Of a DNA stretch of 64,000 bases, positions 35,612 through 43,779 are shown in pieces. Position 1 is the stretch's first letter, and every line of letters starts with the position of its first letter. The stretch covers positions 1 through 64,000 of the forward strand of contig JAKFWA010000084.1 of NCBI GenBank assembly GCA_021732995.1, given 5' to 3'. The stretch comes from Planctomycetaceae bacterium (GTDB lineage: Bacteria; Planctomycetota; Planctomycetia; Planctomycetales; Planctomycetaceae). The notes beneath the pieces were generated by a model. That model was not told where the DNA came from. It saw only the letters and a program-made list of their open reading frames with translations, and searched no databases. The position numbers were made by a program, and so were the translations under genes.

Positions 35612-37411
35612 ATGAAGAAAATTGTCTCCATACGCTTCCAGCGCTTTCGACAGTTTTCAGACACCACGGTCAATGTTCGCGACTTTAACGTGCTGGTTGG
35701 CCCAAATAACTCAGGCAAAACAACCATTCTTCATGCGATTCGTGCGTTCTTCCTGCTCATGAATGGCCATGTGCGTTTCGAGGGTAGCCCGGCGACTGCA
35801 ACGTATCACAAGCGCTACCTCCTCGGCGCTGAGGAGGTTGCGCCAACTCCGGACATTAAAGAGTTGTGGCACAAGCAGCGCGCGGGAAAGCCCATCGCTC
35901 TTTCCATTACCTTCGATGACAATTCAACCTTTGGGCTCTCGTTGCGGCAGCAGTTCGGCCAACTCCATGTTTCTGCTGAAGACCTTCCAGCGGGCCTCAA
36001 TGCAACTAACATTTCAAGCTATCTCGGGATGGAAGTAGCCTTCATTCCCGGCCTAGTCGGTGTCCTAGTTTCTGAACCCTATGCCACGGCTGCTCGAAGA
36101 AATTCACTCGCAACTCAGGGCCGCTATTCGGAGATCTTTCGCAGTAGTCTACATCAGCTCAAGATGAAGAATGCCGAGCTTATCGACCAGATCAACCAAT
36201 GGCTCAATGGCCTTTTCGGGGTGGAAGTTAAGACGGTCAATTTTGACACAGAGTCGGATGAATACGTGACTGTGAAGTATGCGCAGGGGGAAAATGAGTT
36301 TGACGTCGTATCGTCCGGGGCAGGGCTCCAGCAAGTTATTCAGATGCTAACGTATCTATATCTTAAGAAGCCGAAGATCCTGCTAATAGATGAGCCTGAC
36401 GCCCATTTGCATAGCAAGCTGCAAGCCCGTCTTGGAGATCTGTTCAGGCGTGTGGCTTCGGATCTCGGCGCTCAAGTTTTTCTCAGCACCCACTCCCTAG
36501 ATCTTATCGAAACATTCTCTACTAACGACGTGATTGTAGTCGACGCGACGAAGAACCATCTGGCTCCGATCGGAAGCAATTCTGATCTGGTAAGTGTGCT
36601 CGTGGATGCAGATGTTGTCGATGTTTCGGCCTTGTCTCGGCTACTTTCTTCTCGTCGCTTAGTTGTTGTCGAGGACAAAGATCAGACCATTTTGAAGGCC
36701 TGCGACAAGGCGTGCGGAAGCCTACTTTATTCCTCAAAGAGTTCTTCCTATGTCTTATCCGCACGAGGTGTCAGCAATTTCAGGGCAGTTGCTGATCTCG
36801 GGCGAGTTCTCGTTGGCCTGACGGGCACTAAATTTGAAATTACTTTTATTCAAGACCGCGACGGAATGCCGGACTTTCTTGTTCAGCCGTTCCTCGACTC
36901 GCAAAGGTTGGGGGGAGTGGCGCCTTGCCTACTTGAACGCCACGAAGTTGAAAATTATCTACTTGAACCAAAGCTTATGGCTGACGCTGCGCTGCTTGTT
37001 GCTCACACAGTTACGGTCGAGGACGCAGCCAACGCGATTCTGCAAGCTGCTCAAGAGTTCAAAGCAGAGGCTCGACGCGCTAGTCGAGAATGTGCGCGGG
37101 TGGTCAATCGAGTTCTTGAGGCTAGACTTAAGGAAGACGATCTCGAAACCCGTGTCGACAAATGGTTTGACGAACTCAACCTCAGTGATCTCTCCACTAT
37201 TCAACGCGTATTTCCAGGTAAAGAGTTGCTGCCTAAGGCGCTTCAGATTTTAGCAGGTAGCGGGCGGGCAATTACTAAGGGGAACTGTGTCGCGGCTTTG
37301 AAGCGTGAGCATTTGGCTCCTGATCTTGTGAAGCTAATCGGAATGGCTGCTCAACAAAGTTTGCAAGAAGAGACTCCAAAATCGAGCCCGAAGGGCTTGT
37401 CGAGTTCATAA
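35612..37411 (+). CDS. OLD-family ATPase with C-terminal TOPRIM nuclease domain
   Basis: 599 residues from the ATG at 35612. The N-terminal ATPase has Walker A (GPNNSGKTT, residues 30-38), an ABC-like signature (SSGAGLQQV) and Walker B (LLIDEPDAHLH, Asp260-Glu261). Next comes LSTHSLDLIETF. The TOPRIM domain has Glu354 (LVVVEDKDQ), Asp415/Asp417 (FIQDRDGMPDF) and a HEVENYLL motif near residue 447. Stand-alone OLD nucleases are usually phage-defence or DNA-repair proteins. No UvrD-like helicase (GajB) follows, so it is not a complete Gabija system. Its codons are visibly more A/T-rich than those of its neighbours, which suggests acquisition. Confidence 0.87.
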   Translation: MKKIVSIRFQRFRQFSDTTVNVRDFNVLVGPNNSGKTTILHAIRAFFLLMNGHVRFEGSPATATYHKRYLLGAEEVAPTPDIKELWHKQRAGKPIALSITFDDNSTFGLSLRQQFGQLHVSAEDLPAGLNATNISSYLGMEVAFIPGLVGVLVSEPYATAARRNSLATQGRYSEIFRSSLHQLKMKNAELIDQINQWLNGLFGVEVKTVNFDTESDEYVTVKYAQGENEFDVVSSGAGLQQVIQMLTYLYLKKPKILLIDEPDAHLHSKLQARLGDLFRRVASDLGAQVFLSTHSLDLIETFSTNDVIVVDATKNHLAPIGSNSDLVSVLVDADVVDVSALSRLLSSRRLVVVEDKDQTILKACDKACGSLLYSSKSSSYVLSARGVSNFRAVADLGRVLVGLTGTKFEITFIQDRDGMPDFLVQPFLDSQRLGGVAPCLLERHEVENYLLEPKLMADAALLVAHTVTVEDAANAILQAAQEFKAEARRASRECARVVNRVLEARLKEDDLETRVDKWFDELNLSDLSTIQRVFPGKELLPKALQILAGSGRAITKGNCVAALKREHLAPDLVKLIGMAAQQSLQEETPKSSPKGLSSS

Positions 37412-37528
37412 TCGCCACTATCCGTAACAGCGCGGTCAACCGGCGTCAGATGTGCCGATTTGATATAAAGGTCATTGGGTGTGGTCCGCTGTTTCGTTCG
37501 CGTGAATCATCCGTGGAGGAGCTGGGCT

Positions 37529-38644
37529 TTGGCCGCTGAAAATAAGCCGGGTGCGAGTGTTGATGATGGTCGTGGGCGCATCTTTCCTTGCGAGGGATGC
37601 GGCGCGGATCTGGAGTTTCATATCGGGCAGCAGGAACTCAAATGCCCGTTCTGCGGGTTCACGAAGGCTTTGGAGATCGCGGCCGACAAGGCTGTCGAAG
37701 AGCAAGACTTCGAGGGCATGCTGGAGAAGCTCAAGCACTGGCACGAGAACGGACACCCGCATCAGGAAGTCGGACAGAGCGAAATAAAATGCTCGGCCTG
37801 CGCGGGCACGGTGGTGTTTCAAGGCACGTTGACCAGCAGCGAATGCCCGTACTGCGGCTGCCCGATTCAGCGTGACAAGGTGCACGACGCCGAACACCGC
37901 ATTCCCGTCGATGGCGTGTTGCCGTTTCTCGTCGAGAAGAAGAAGGCTCAATCCAAACTCGGAGAGTGGGTGAAGTCGCGCTGGTTCGCTCCGAACGAGT
38001 TTCTGGAACGCGGCGCTGAAGGGAAATTCAACGGGGTCTATCTGCCGTTCTGGACCTTCGATTCCTTCACGTTCAATCAATACATCGGCGAACGCGGCGA
38101 GCACTACTGGGTCGAGGTCGGTGAAGGCGAACAGAAACGCAAGGAACGCCGCACGCAGTGGTGGCCTGCCTCAGGTTCGTTTCAGAGGTTCTTCGATGAC
38201 GTCGTCATTCTGGCCTCGCGGGGACTGCCCGCCTGGCTGATTGATGCGCTCGAACCCTGGCCGATGGATAAGGTCGTGCCATTTACGCAAGAGGCACTTG
38301 CGGGATTCTTCGCCCGGACCTACGAGAAGGAACTCGAGCCCGGCTTCCGCGAAGCTCGCGACAAGATGGACGCCGCGATTCAGGCCGAAGTTCGTCAGCG
38401 CATTGGCGGCGACGAACAGCGGGTGCACGACATCAACTCGAACTTCAGCGCGATCACGTACAAGCACCTGCTGTTACCGGTCTGGCTGCTGGCCTACCGC
38501 TATCACGACAAGACCTACCAGGTCGTGGTCAACGCGGCCACAGGCGAAGTGCAGGGCGAGCGGCCTTACAGCGCCTGGAAGATTTTCTTCGCGGTCGCGA
38601 TCGCCGCGGCAATCGTCGGCGGTATCGCGTTAATGCAGAAGTAG
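37529..38644 (+). CDS. Double zinc-ribbon membrane protein (YdjG-like)
   Basis: 371 residues if translation starts at the TTG at 37529, 8 bases after GGAGGA; a TTG at 37475 is also in frame. Two CxxC pairs make the first zinc ribbon (FPCEGCGADLEFH, LKCPFCGF). Two more make the second (IKCSACAGTVVF, SECPYCGCPI). A globular region follows (FNGVYLPFWTFDSFTFNQY), and one C-terminal transmembrane helix (IFFAVAIAAAIVGGIALM). This matches the zinc-ribbon partner of SPFH/YdjI-type proteins. It does not resemble a helicase, although databases often label such proteins that way. Confidence 0.82.
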   Translation: MAAENKPGASVDDGRGRIFPCEGCGADLEFHIGQQELKCPFCGFTKALEIAADKAVEEQDFEGMLEKLKHWHENGHPHQEVGQSEIKCSACAGTVVFQGTLTSSECPYCGCPIQRDKVHDAEHRIPVDGVLPFLVEKKKAQSKLGEWVKSRWFAPNEFLERGAEGKFNGVYLPFWTFDSFTFNQYIGERGEHYWVEVGEGEQKRKERRTQWWPASGSFQRFFDDVVILASRGLPAWLIDALEPWPMDKVVPFTQEALAGFFARTYEKELEPGFREARDKMDAAIQAEVRQRIGGDEQRVHDINSNFSAITYKHLLLPVWLLAYRYHDKTYQVVVNAATGEVQGERPYSAWKIFFAVAIAAAIVGGIALMQK

Positions 38645-38677
38645 ATCTGCTGAATGAGCACATGAAGGGTAGCGATC

Positions 38678-38727
38678 GCCCCTCACCCCCGGCCCCTCTC
38701 CCCGGCAAATCCTGGGAGAGGGGAGCG
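38678..38727. repeat. Dispersed C/G-run repeat, copy 3
   Basis: CCCCTCACCC followed by the hairpin CCCCTCTCCC (38693-38702) / GGGAGAGGGG (38714-38723). Same family as at 41-79. It lies between two plus-strand genes and may serve as a terminator for the zinc-ribbon gene, though no T-run follows. Confidence 0.7.
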
Positions 38728-38868
38728 ATGAACCTCATGTGAGAGTCGTGCGCGGGTGTTCCTGCTGGCGTTCAAGTGCAACTCGCTACGGATGTCTCTA
38801 AAACAAGCGGCATTCCGCGCACACGCACGGTGTGGAACGGAACCACACATTTTCACTCGGAGACCTAC

Positions 38869-39849
38869 ATGTCGATCGTTGGAAGTTTCTCGCTCAATGG
38901 CGCTGGCGGTTCGCATTACCCGATCCTCGAAGCGAATGGCTTCTCGGTACGACTCGCGCGCGAGGGAGCGAACCTCTACACAGAAAATGACCTGATTGAA
39001 GAACTGAAGGGCTGCGTCGCCGTCGTGGCGGGTTCCGAGCCTTACACTCCGCGTGTGCTCAAAGCGAATCCGCAGCTCCGCGTCATTGCCCGCACGGGTG
39101 TCGGTTTTGACGCCGTCCATCTGCAGACCTGCGATGAGATGGGCATCGTCGTCTGCACGACTCCTGGCGTGAATCACCACGCGGTGGCCGAGCACACGAT
39201 CGCCATGCTGATGGCTCTCGGTCGTGGCTTTCCCAAGATCGATCACGAGATCCGCCGCAACGAATGGAAGCGTGTTGCCTATCCACGCATCATGGGCCAG
39301 ACGATCGGCATCATGGGACTGGGCCGCATCGGTCAGGCCGTTGCGACGCGTGCTGTCGGCCTGGGCATGAAGGTGCTGGTCTACGAACCCTACCCAAACA
39401 AAGAGTTCGTCGAGAAGTGGGGCCTGGAACTGGTTGGCCTCGAAGACATCGTGCGTCGGTCAGACTTCCTGACGCTGCACCTGCCCGCGCTGCCTGAGAC
39501 CAAGGGCATGTTCAACAAGGCCATGTTCGCCAAGATGAAGCCCACCTCGGTGATCATCAACACCGCGCGCGGTGCGCTCATCAACGAGCCGGACCTCATC
39601 GAAGCTCTGCAGACTGGCGTGATCCGCGCCGCCGGCCTGGACGTCTTTGCCGTCGAACCTCTGCCAACGGACAGCCCGTTGCTGAAGATGGAAAACGTGA
39701 TGCTCGCCGGCCACGTCGCAGGTCTCGATCAGGAGTCCCACTTCGACACCTTCAAGATGAGCGCCGAAAGCATCGTCGCCCTCAAGAACGGCGGCTGGCC
39801 GAAAGAATGCGTCGTCAACCTGAAGGGCGTAACCGGCTGGAAGTGGTAA
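38869..39849 (+). CDS. D-2-hydroxyacid dehydrogenase (phosphoglycerate dehydrogenase-like)
   Basis: 326 residues from the ATG at 38869. NAD-dependent D-2-hydroxyacid dehydrogenase fold: substrate-domain RTGVGFDAVHLQTCDEMGI, NHHAVAEHTIAMLMAL, nucleotide-binding GIMGLGRIGQAVATRA, catalytic Arg in NTARGALINEPDL, Glu in LDVFAVEPLP and His in LAGHVAGLDQES. No ACT or regulatory domain is present, so it need not be SerA; hydroxypyruvate or glyoxylate reductase is equally possible. Confidence 0.9.
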   Translation: MSIVGSFSLNGAGGSHYPILEANGFSVRLAREGANLYTENDLIEELKGCVAVVAGSEPYTPRVLKANPQLRVIARTGVGFDAVHLQTCDEMGIVVCTTPGVNHHAVAEHTIAMLMALGRGFPKIDHEIRRNEWKRVAYPRIMGQTIGIMGLGRIGQAVATRAVGLGMKVLVYEPYPNKEFVEKWGLELVGLEDIVRRSDFLTLHLPALPETKGMFNKAMFAKMKPTSVIINTARGALINEPDLIEALQTGVIRAAGLDVFAVEPLPTDSPLLKMENVMLAGHVAGLDQESHFDTFKMSAESIVALKNGGWPKECVVNLKGVTGWKW

Positions 39850-39880
39850 ACATCGGCATATCATCAACCTGATCCGCGTT

Positions 39881-40111
39881 TCCCCCCTTCACAAGGGGGG
39901 ATCAAGGGGGGTCGCATTCACGGGGATCTCACGCTCGCCACCAAGAGCGATGATGACCGAGTTCTTCAATCGCTCAGAAGAACAAGACGTCGGCATGAGT
40001 TACAAAAGCGGCAGACTGATCGTGCTGAGAAGAATGACGATGGGCGGGTATAGATCGACCAGTTCGGTGGGAAACGTCCCCCTCAATCCCCCCTGATGAA
40101 GGGGGGAAGTT
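39881..40111. repeat. Pair of inverted C/G-run repeats
   Basis: TCCCCCCTTCACAAGGGGGG followed by ATCAAGGGGGGT (39881-39913) is matched in inverse orientation by CCCCCTCAATCCCCCCTGATGAAGGGGGG (40078-40107). About 165 bases lie between, without a gene. Each copy also folds on itself. They lie between convergent genes and may double as terminators. Confidence 0.65.
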
Positions 40112-40131
40112 GAGCCGCCACGAGGTGACGT

Positions 40132-40944
40132 CTATTTGTCACGAATGCGGCTCATCAATTCTTGAACCCGGTGCAGTTCGATCGGCTCCTCAACCCTTCC
40201 GCCGCGTTTGAGTGACGTGCCGACGATCACGCCGGACGCGGTCTGCAGGAGTTCGGCAACATTCCCTGCCGTCGCTCCGCTGCCGATCAGCACGGGAGCG
40301 GTGCCCGCAGCCGAACGCACTCGGTGGAGATGGTCTCGATCAACGGGTTGTCCGGTCGCTGAACCCGAGACGATCACCGCATCAGCCCCGCCGCGTTCGA
40401 CCAGGTCGTGAACTTCGTCTTCGATGGGACGAACACCCAGCGGCGCTGAGTGTTTCACATCGACATCAGCCAGAATCGCAATGTGATCCGCATCGAGGGC
40501 ACGTCGCAGGCGCAGCAGATCGTGCGCCATGCCTTGGATGATACCCTGATCCGTCACCCGAGCACCGCAGAGCACGTTGACGCGGATGAACTCGGCGCCG
40601 ACGGCGTGCGCGATCGACAACGCGGAGCAGCCGTCGTTCCTCAACGCATTGATGCCCAGACTCAGTCCCGTTTGGTCGCGGACCTGCTGAGCAACCGCAG
40701 TCATGTGTGCGATTGTGCTGGCTGGCAACGCTCCGGGGAAGAACGGCGAGTCACCAAAGTTCTCCAGCATGGCGAACTCGATACCACCAGCCTGCAGCGT
40801 GCGCGCATCGGCCAGCACGGACTCGACCAGGGCCTTCAGGTCACCCGCATAGCGCGGACTGCCCGGTAAGGCGGGCAGGTGCAGCATGCCGATAACCAGC
40901 GGCCGCTTCGCGAGCCAGACTCGATACTGCGAAGGCAGACTCAT
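40132..40944 (-). CDS. BtpA/SgcQ family TIM-barrel protein
   Basis: 270 residues. BtpA-family blocks are VIGMLHLPALPGSPRYAGD, GGIEFAMLENFGDSPFFPG, SLGINALRNDGCSALSIAHAVGAEFIRVNVLCG, ILADVDVKHSAPLG, ADAVIVSGSATGQPVD and GSGATAGNVAELL. The name comes from a cyanobacterial photosystem I stability factor, but in non-photosynthetic bacteria the members are thought to be aldolase- or isomerase-type TIM barrels of unknown substrate. It overlaps the upstream PQQ-propeller gene by 4 bases, implying translational coupling. Confidence 0.88.
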   Translation of the reverse strand: MSLPSQYRVWLAKRPLVIGMLHLPALPGSPRYAGDLKALVESVLADARTLQAGGIEFAMLENFGDSPFFPGALPASTIAHMTAVAQQVRDQTGLSLGINALRNDGCSALSIAHAVGAEFIRVNVLCGARVTDQGIIQGMAHDLLRLRRALDADHIAILADVDVKHSAPLGVRPIEDEVHDLVERGGADAVIVSGSATGQPVDRDHLHRVRSAAGTAPVLIGSGATAGNVAELLQTASGVIVGTSLKRGGRVEEPIELHRVQELMSRIRDK

Positions 40945-42248
40945 CGCTGCTTCCCGAAGCAGTACAAAAACTCCTGCCGTTTGCCGCCGGATGAATCGGC
41001 CACTCGCAGAAAGATCTGACCGCCAGCCACCGCCGGACTGGGGAAAGAGTCATTTCCGATCTGGTTCTCGGCGACCATCTCAAACTTCTCGGGGTTGGGC
41101 TTCCAGACGTAGAGCGTGCCGAGTTCATTCGCCTGATACAGATTGCCTCCCGCCAGAACGGGCGACGCACTCACTGGCCCGCGCAGGCGCTGCTTCCACA
41201 TTTCCTTGCCGGTCTTGCCTTCCCAGCAGAACAGAATGCCGTTGTCGGTCAGTCCGTAGACATAGCCATCGACTGCGATCATCGATTGTTCATAGCACTT
41301 CTGATTGTTCTTCCAGAGCACTTCGCGGCTGCCATCAGCTTTGACAGCGATCGTTTCGGCTTTGGGGTAACCACCGCTGGCGAAGACCATGTCGCCGCTC
41401 CAGACCATCGTGCCGCAGGTAGCGTGAGTCGTGCCTGCAGTAGACCAAAGTTGCTTGCCGGTCGCCGGATCGTAAGAGGCCACCTGCTCCTGACCGCTGA
41501 TGAGCATCTGGTCCTTGCCTGCGACATGTCCCACCGTCGGAGTCGAAAAGCTGATGCTGTTGGTGCGGGGAGTTCGCCAGACTTCTTTACCGGTCTTGCG
41601 ATCAAACGCCGCGATGAAACTGGCTCCGTCGTACTCGCCCGTCACGATCACCGTACCACGATAGATGATGGGCGACGTTCCGTAGCCGTACTCGTACCGC
41701 TGCGGATTGAAGGCTCCGGCTTTGATCTTCCATTGCTCGTTGCCGTCGAGATCCAAGGCGGTGGTGTGCAACGCTTCGTGATGGAAGAAGACAACGAACA
41801 ACCGCTCGCCGTCGCAGGCGATGGTCGCGGTCGCTTCGGTGTTCTTCGAATGATTCCGTTTGGGAAAACCACCCTGGCTGATGTCTTTCTTCCAGAGCTG
41901 CTTGCCAGACTGCCGGTCAAAAGCCAGCACGGATTGAACTTGAGCCTTCTCATCGGCAGTGGTCAGGAAGACTCGCTGCCCGACCACAATCGGCGAGGAA
42001 TGACCGCGACCCGGTACTGGAACTTTCCATGTCGCGTCTTTCGGCTTGAACGCCGTGGGCACCGCACCCGCTGAAGTCGCGTCCCCGTTTCGCAGCGGCC
42101 CGCGCCACCACGGCCAGTCCGTCGCGGCAGACAGCTTGGGGAATTCGGAGATGCCCTTTTCAACGGACGGCTCAAAGGCCAGCGTAAGCGGCAGGCTCAA
42201 ACCCAGCAATGGGACAATCCACAAACAGCGGTACAGAGTGCTTCGCAT
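40941..42248 (-). CDS. Secreted PQQ-type beta-propeller protein
   Basis: 435 residues with a signal peptide (MRSTLYRCLWIVPLLGLSLPLTLAF). PQQ/BamB-like propeller repeats are clear: WPWWRGPLRNG, VLAFDRQSGKQLWKKDISQGG, AFDRKTGKEVWRTPR, SYDPATGKQLWSTAGT and WEGKTGKEMWKQRLRGP. No catalytic heme or dehydrogenase residues are seen, so it is probably a binding propeller in the periplasm. Its last bases overlap the BtpA-like gene start. Confidence 0.88.
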   Translation of the reverse strand: MRSTLYRCLWIVPLLGLSLPLTLAFEPSVEKGISEFPKLSAATDWPWWRGPLRNGDATSAGAVPTAFKPKDATWKVPVPGRGHSSPIVVGQRVFLTTADEKAQVQSVLAFDRQSGKQLWKKDISQGGFPKRNHSKNTEATATIACDGERLFVVFFHHEALHTTALDLDGNEQWKIKAGAFNPQRYEYGYGTSPIIYRGTVIVTGEYDGASFIAAFDRKTGKEVWRTPRTNSISFSTPTVGHVAGKDQMLISGQEQVASYDPATGKQLWSTAGTTHATCGTMVWSGDMVFASGGYPKAETIAVKADGSREVLWKNNQKCYEQSMIAVDGYVYGLTDNGILFCWEGKTGKEMWKQRLRGPVSASPVLAGGNLYQANELGTLYVWKPNPEKFEMVAENQIGNDSFPSPAVAGGQIFLRVADSSGGKRQEFLYCFGKQR

Positions 42249-42291
42249 CCTGGTTTCCTGTCAGAGGGACGAGGGAGCTGCGGTGCTCGCG

Positions 42292-42690
42292 TTAGTCGTC
42301 GGAGTCGAGATCATCAGCGGTGCTGTGGGCGGGAGTCGCTGAAAGTAGGGCGTTGCCTTCTTCGAGCAGCGACTCCAGTTGACCGACGCAGATGGTCATC
42401 GAACGGGACGCCATGCGAAAGTTGGTGTGAGCCGAAATCTTCGGGGCGTCGATGGCGAATTGAGCCGTTGCGGCTCGCAGCTTGGCGATCTTTTTGCTGA
42501 GCATTCTGAGATACGCCACCGGATCATTGAGCCGCGTTTCGAGCGCGCGAGTCACGTCAAAGACGACGCGCGGCAGTTCGAGCAGCTCGACCGCGTCTTC
42601 GGCTTCTTCGCTGTGTTTGACGAACGTCCGCACCATCCAGGCGTGCGTCATAACTTCGTCACACTTCTTCACTACGTCCGGCAACGCCAT
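42292..42690 (-). CDS. Small helical protein of unknown function
   Basis: 132 residues from the ATG at 42690 (MALPDVVKKCDEVMTHAWM). The protein looks wholly alpha-helical (KHSEEAEDAVELLELPRVVFD, PVAYLRMLSKKIAKLRAATAQF) with an acidic Ser/Asp C-terminus. No family is recognised. It sits 43 bases upstream of the PQQ-propeller gene on the same strand and could head that operon. The longer upstream frame to 42819 crosses a hairpin and is not preferred. Confidence 0.7.
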   Translation of the reverse strand: MALPDVVKKCDEVMTHAWMVRTFVKHSEEAEDAVELLELPRVVFDVTRALETRLNDPVAYLRMLSKKIAKLRAATAQFAIDAPKISAHTNFRMASRSMTICVGQLESLLEEGNALLSATPAHSTADDLDSDD

Positions 42691-42802
42691 CGAAGTCTTC
42701 CTCACTCTCGGCTTTTCAGTTGCTGATATGACTTCACACTCACGATTGCACCGATCCCCATGAGCGACTTCAAGTGGAGGGCTCGAACAAAGAGGCCGCT
42801 TC

Positions 42803-42837
42803 CAACGTGGCGGATGCATCCCACATCCGCCACGTTG
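42803..42837. repeat. Perfect 14-bp hairpin
   Basis: CAACGTGGCGGATG (42803-42816) pairs with CATCCGCCACGTTG (42824-42837) around a 7-base loop. No T-run follows on either strand. It lies between two minus-strand genes and could be a terminator-like or repeat structure. Confidence 0.6.
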
Positions 42838-42851
42838 AGAGCAGATGGCAA

Positions 42852-42935
42852 GTCCTACCGGCCGGACAATCTTGTCTGATCTGAGGAACCGAAATCTCGG
42901 TCCTGATCAATCTGTCGTTGACGTCGGTCGGCCTA
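42852..42935. repeat. Degenerate fold-back repeat overlapping a stop codon
   Basis: On the minus strand the sequence begins GTAGGCCGACCGACG, where TAG is the stop of the GATase-like gene (42933). It ends near CCGGACAATCTTGTC/CTACCGG. The ends resemble those of the element at 16674-16722, but the arms match poorly. Confidence 0.4.
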
Positions 42936-43682
42936 CGCGCCGCGAGTCCACTCCAGCAGTTGGCGGAAGAATTGAGCGTAAAGGTTACCGACTTCGACGC
43001 CTTCGGATTGAGGAGCTCGCGCGGAAATGCGACTGGTTCCCCAATCGACCATCGGGCCGATCCAGTGCGGGGCGACATCGCTCATGAAAGCCGCCACGCG
43101 ACCGGCACCGTGTGATGCAACAACCAGCAGCGGATCGGTTCCGGTCACTTCCAATTCGTAAGTCGATCCTCGTTGCCGCGCCGCTGCGTGAACTCCTTCG
43201 AGCACAACTTGAGCGTCCGGCCGGGGAGTCACATGATTGAATCCGCCGATCAGAGGAGGCCGGTCCGCCCACGGTAAGCCAGACACAATCGGATGCTCGG
43301 TCTTCGGTCGCAGGAACACCGGATGGTCGCAGTTCGCCCGGTCGTCACTGGAGGAAATCTTCACCGGCAGCAGATCGCCGATGATCGTGCCGTCCCAGTT
43401 GCCGCCCATTCCATGAAACGATTCCCAACCGCCCAGCATGAGCAAGCCCGCTCCCGCTCGCACTGCTTCGCGAACGATGGTTTGAACTTCGCTCGACGCC
43501 TGCTGAGCGGGAAAGTCGCTAAAAATAAACAGGTCGTGACCGACGTTGAGCACATTCCGCGACAGCAACTGATTACTGGCGACGTAGTCAAACTCCCAAC
43601 CCCACGACGCCATCATGCCGGCCAGATAGGACGCTGCCGTCGTCAGTGAAGTATCGCCGCAATAGAGAACTCGCCGCGCCAT
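42933..43682 (-). CDS. Class I glutamine amidotransferase-like (ThuA/DUF1355-like) protein
   Basis: 249 residues. Flavodoxin/GATase-like start RRVLYCGDTSLTTAASYLAGMM, LFIFSDFPAQQASSE, AGAGLLMLGGWESFHGMGG, PVFLRPKTEHPIVSGLPWADRPPLIGGFN, and DPLLVVASHGAGRVAAFMSDVAPHW. This matches the putative amidotransferase family (PF07090 type) that lacks a standard Cys-His-Glu triad. The role is unknown; homologues near planctomycete sugar genes are common. Its TAG stop overlaps a fold-back repeat. Confidence 0.8.
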   Translation of the reverse strand: MARRVLYCGDTSLTTAASYLAGMMASWGWEFDYVASNQLLSRNVLNVGHDLFIFSDFPAQQASSEVQTIVREAVRAGAGLLMLGGWESFHGMGGNWDGTIIGDLLPVKISSSDDRANCDHPVFLRPKTEHPIVSGLPWADRPPLIGGFNHVTPRPDAQVVLEGVHAAARQRGSTYELEVTGTDPLLVVASHGAGRVAAFMSDVAPHWIGPMVDWGTSRISARAPQSEGVEVGNLYAQFFRQLLEWTRGA

Positions 43683-43779
43683 GATTCAGCTTGATACTCC
43701 TGCCCGCGGGAGCTGACTGAATTGCTCCGCGAACTCTGCGCCTCTGCGGGAAACCTTCCGGAACTGCCGCTCGTGATGC

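Noticed and set aside
35612-38644. A complete Gabija defence system
   Set aside because: The ATPase/TOPRIM gene resembles GajA in layout, but the next gene is a zinc-ribbon membrane protein, not a UvrD-like helicase.
37475-38644. Helicase (primosomal N') function for the zinc-ribbon gene
   Set aside because: No Walker motifs or helicase domains are present; only zinc ribbons, a globular part and one membrane helix.
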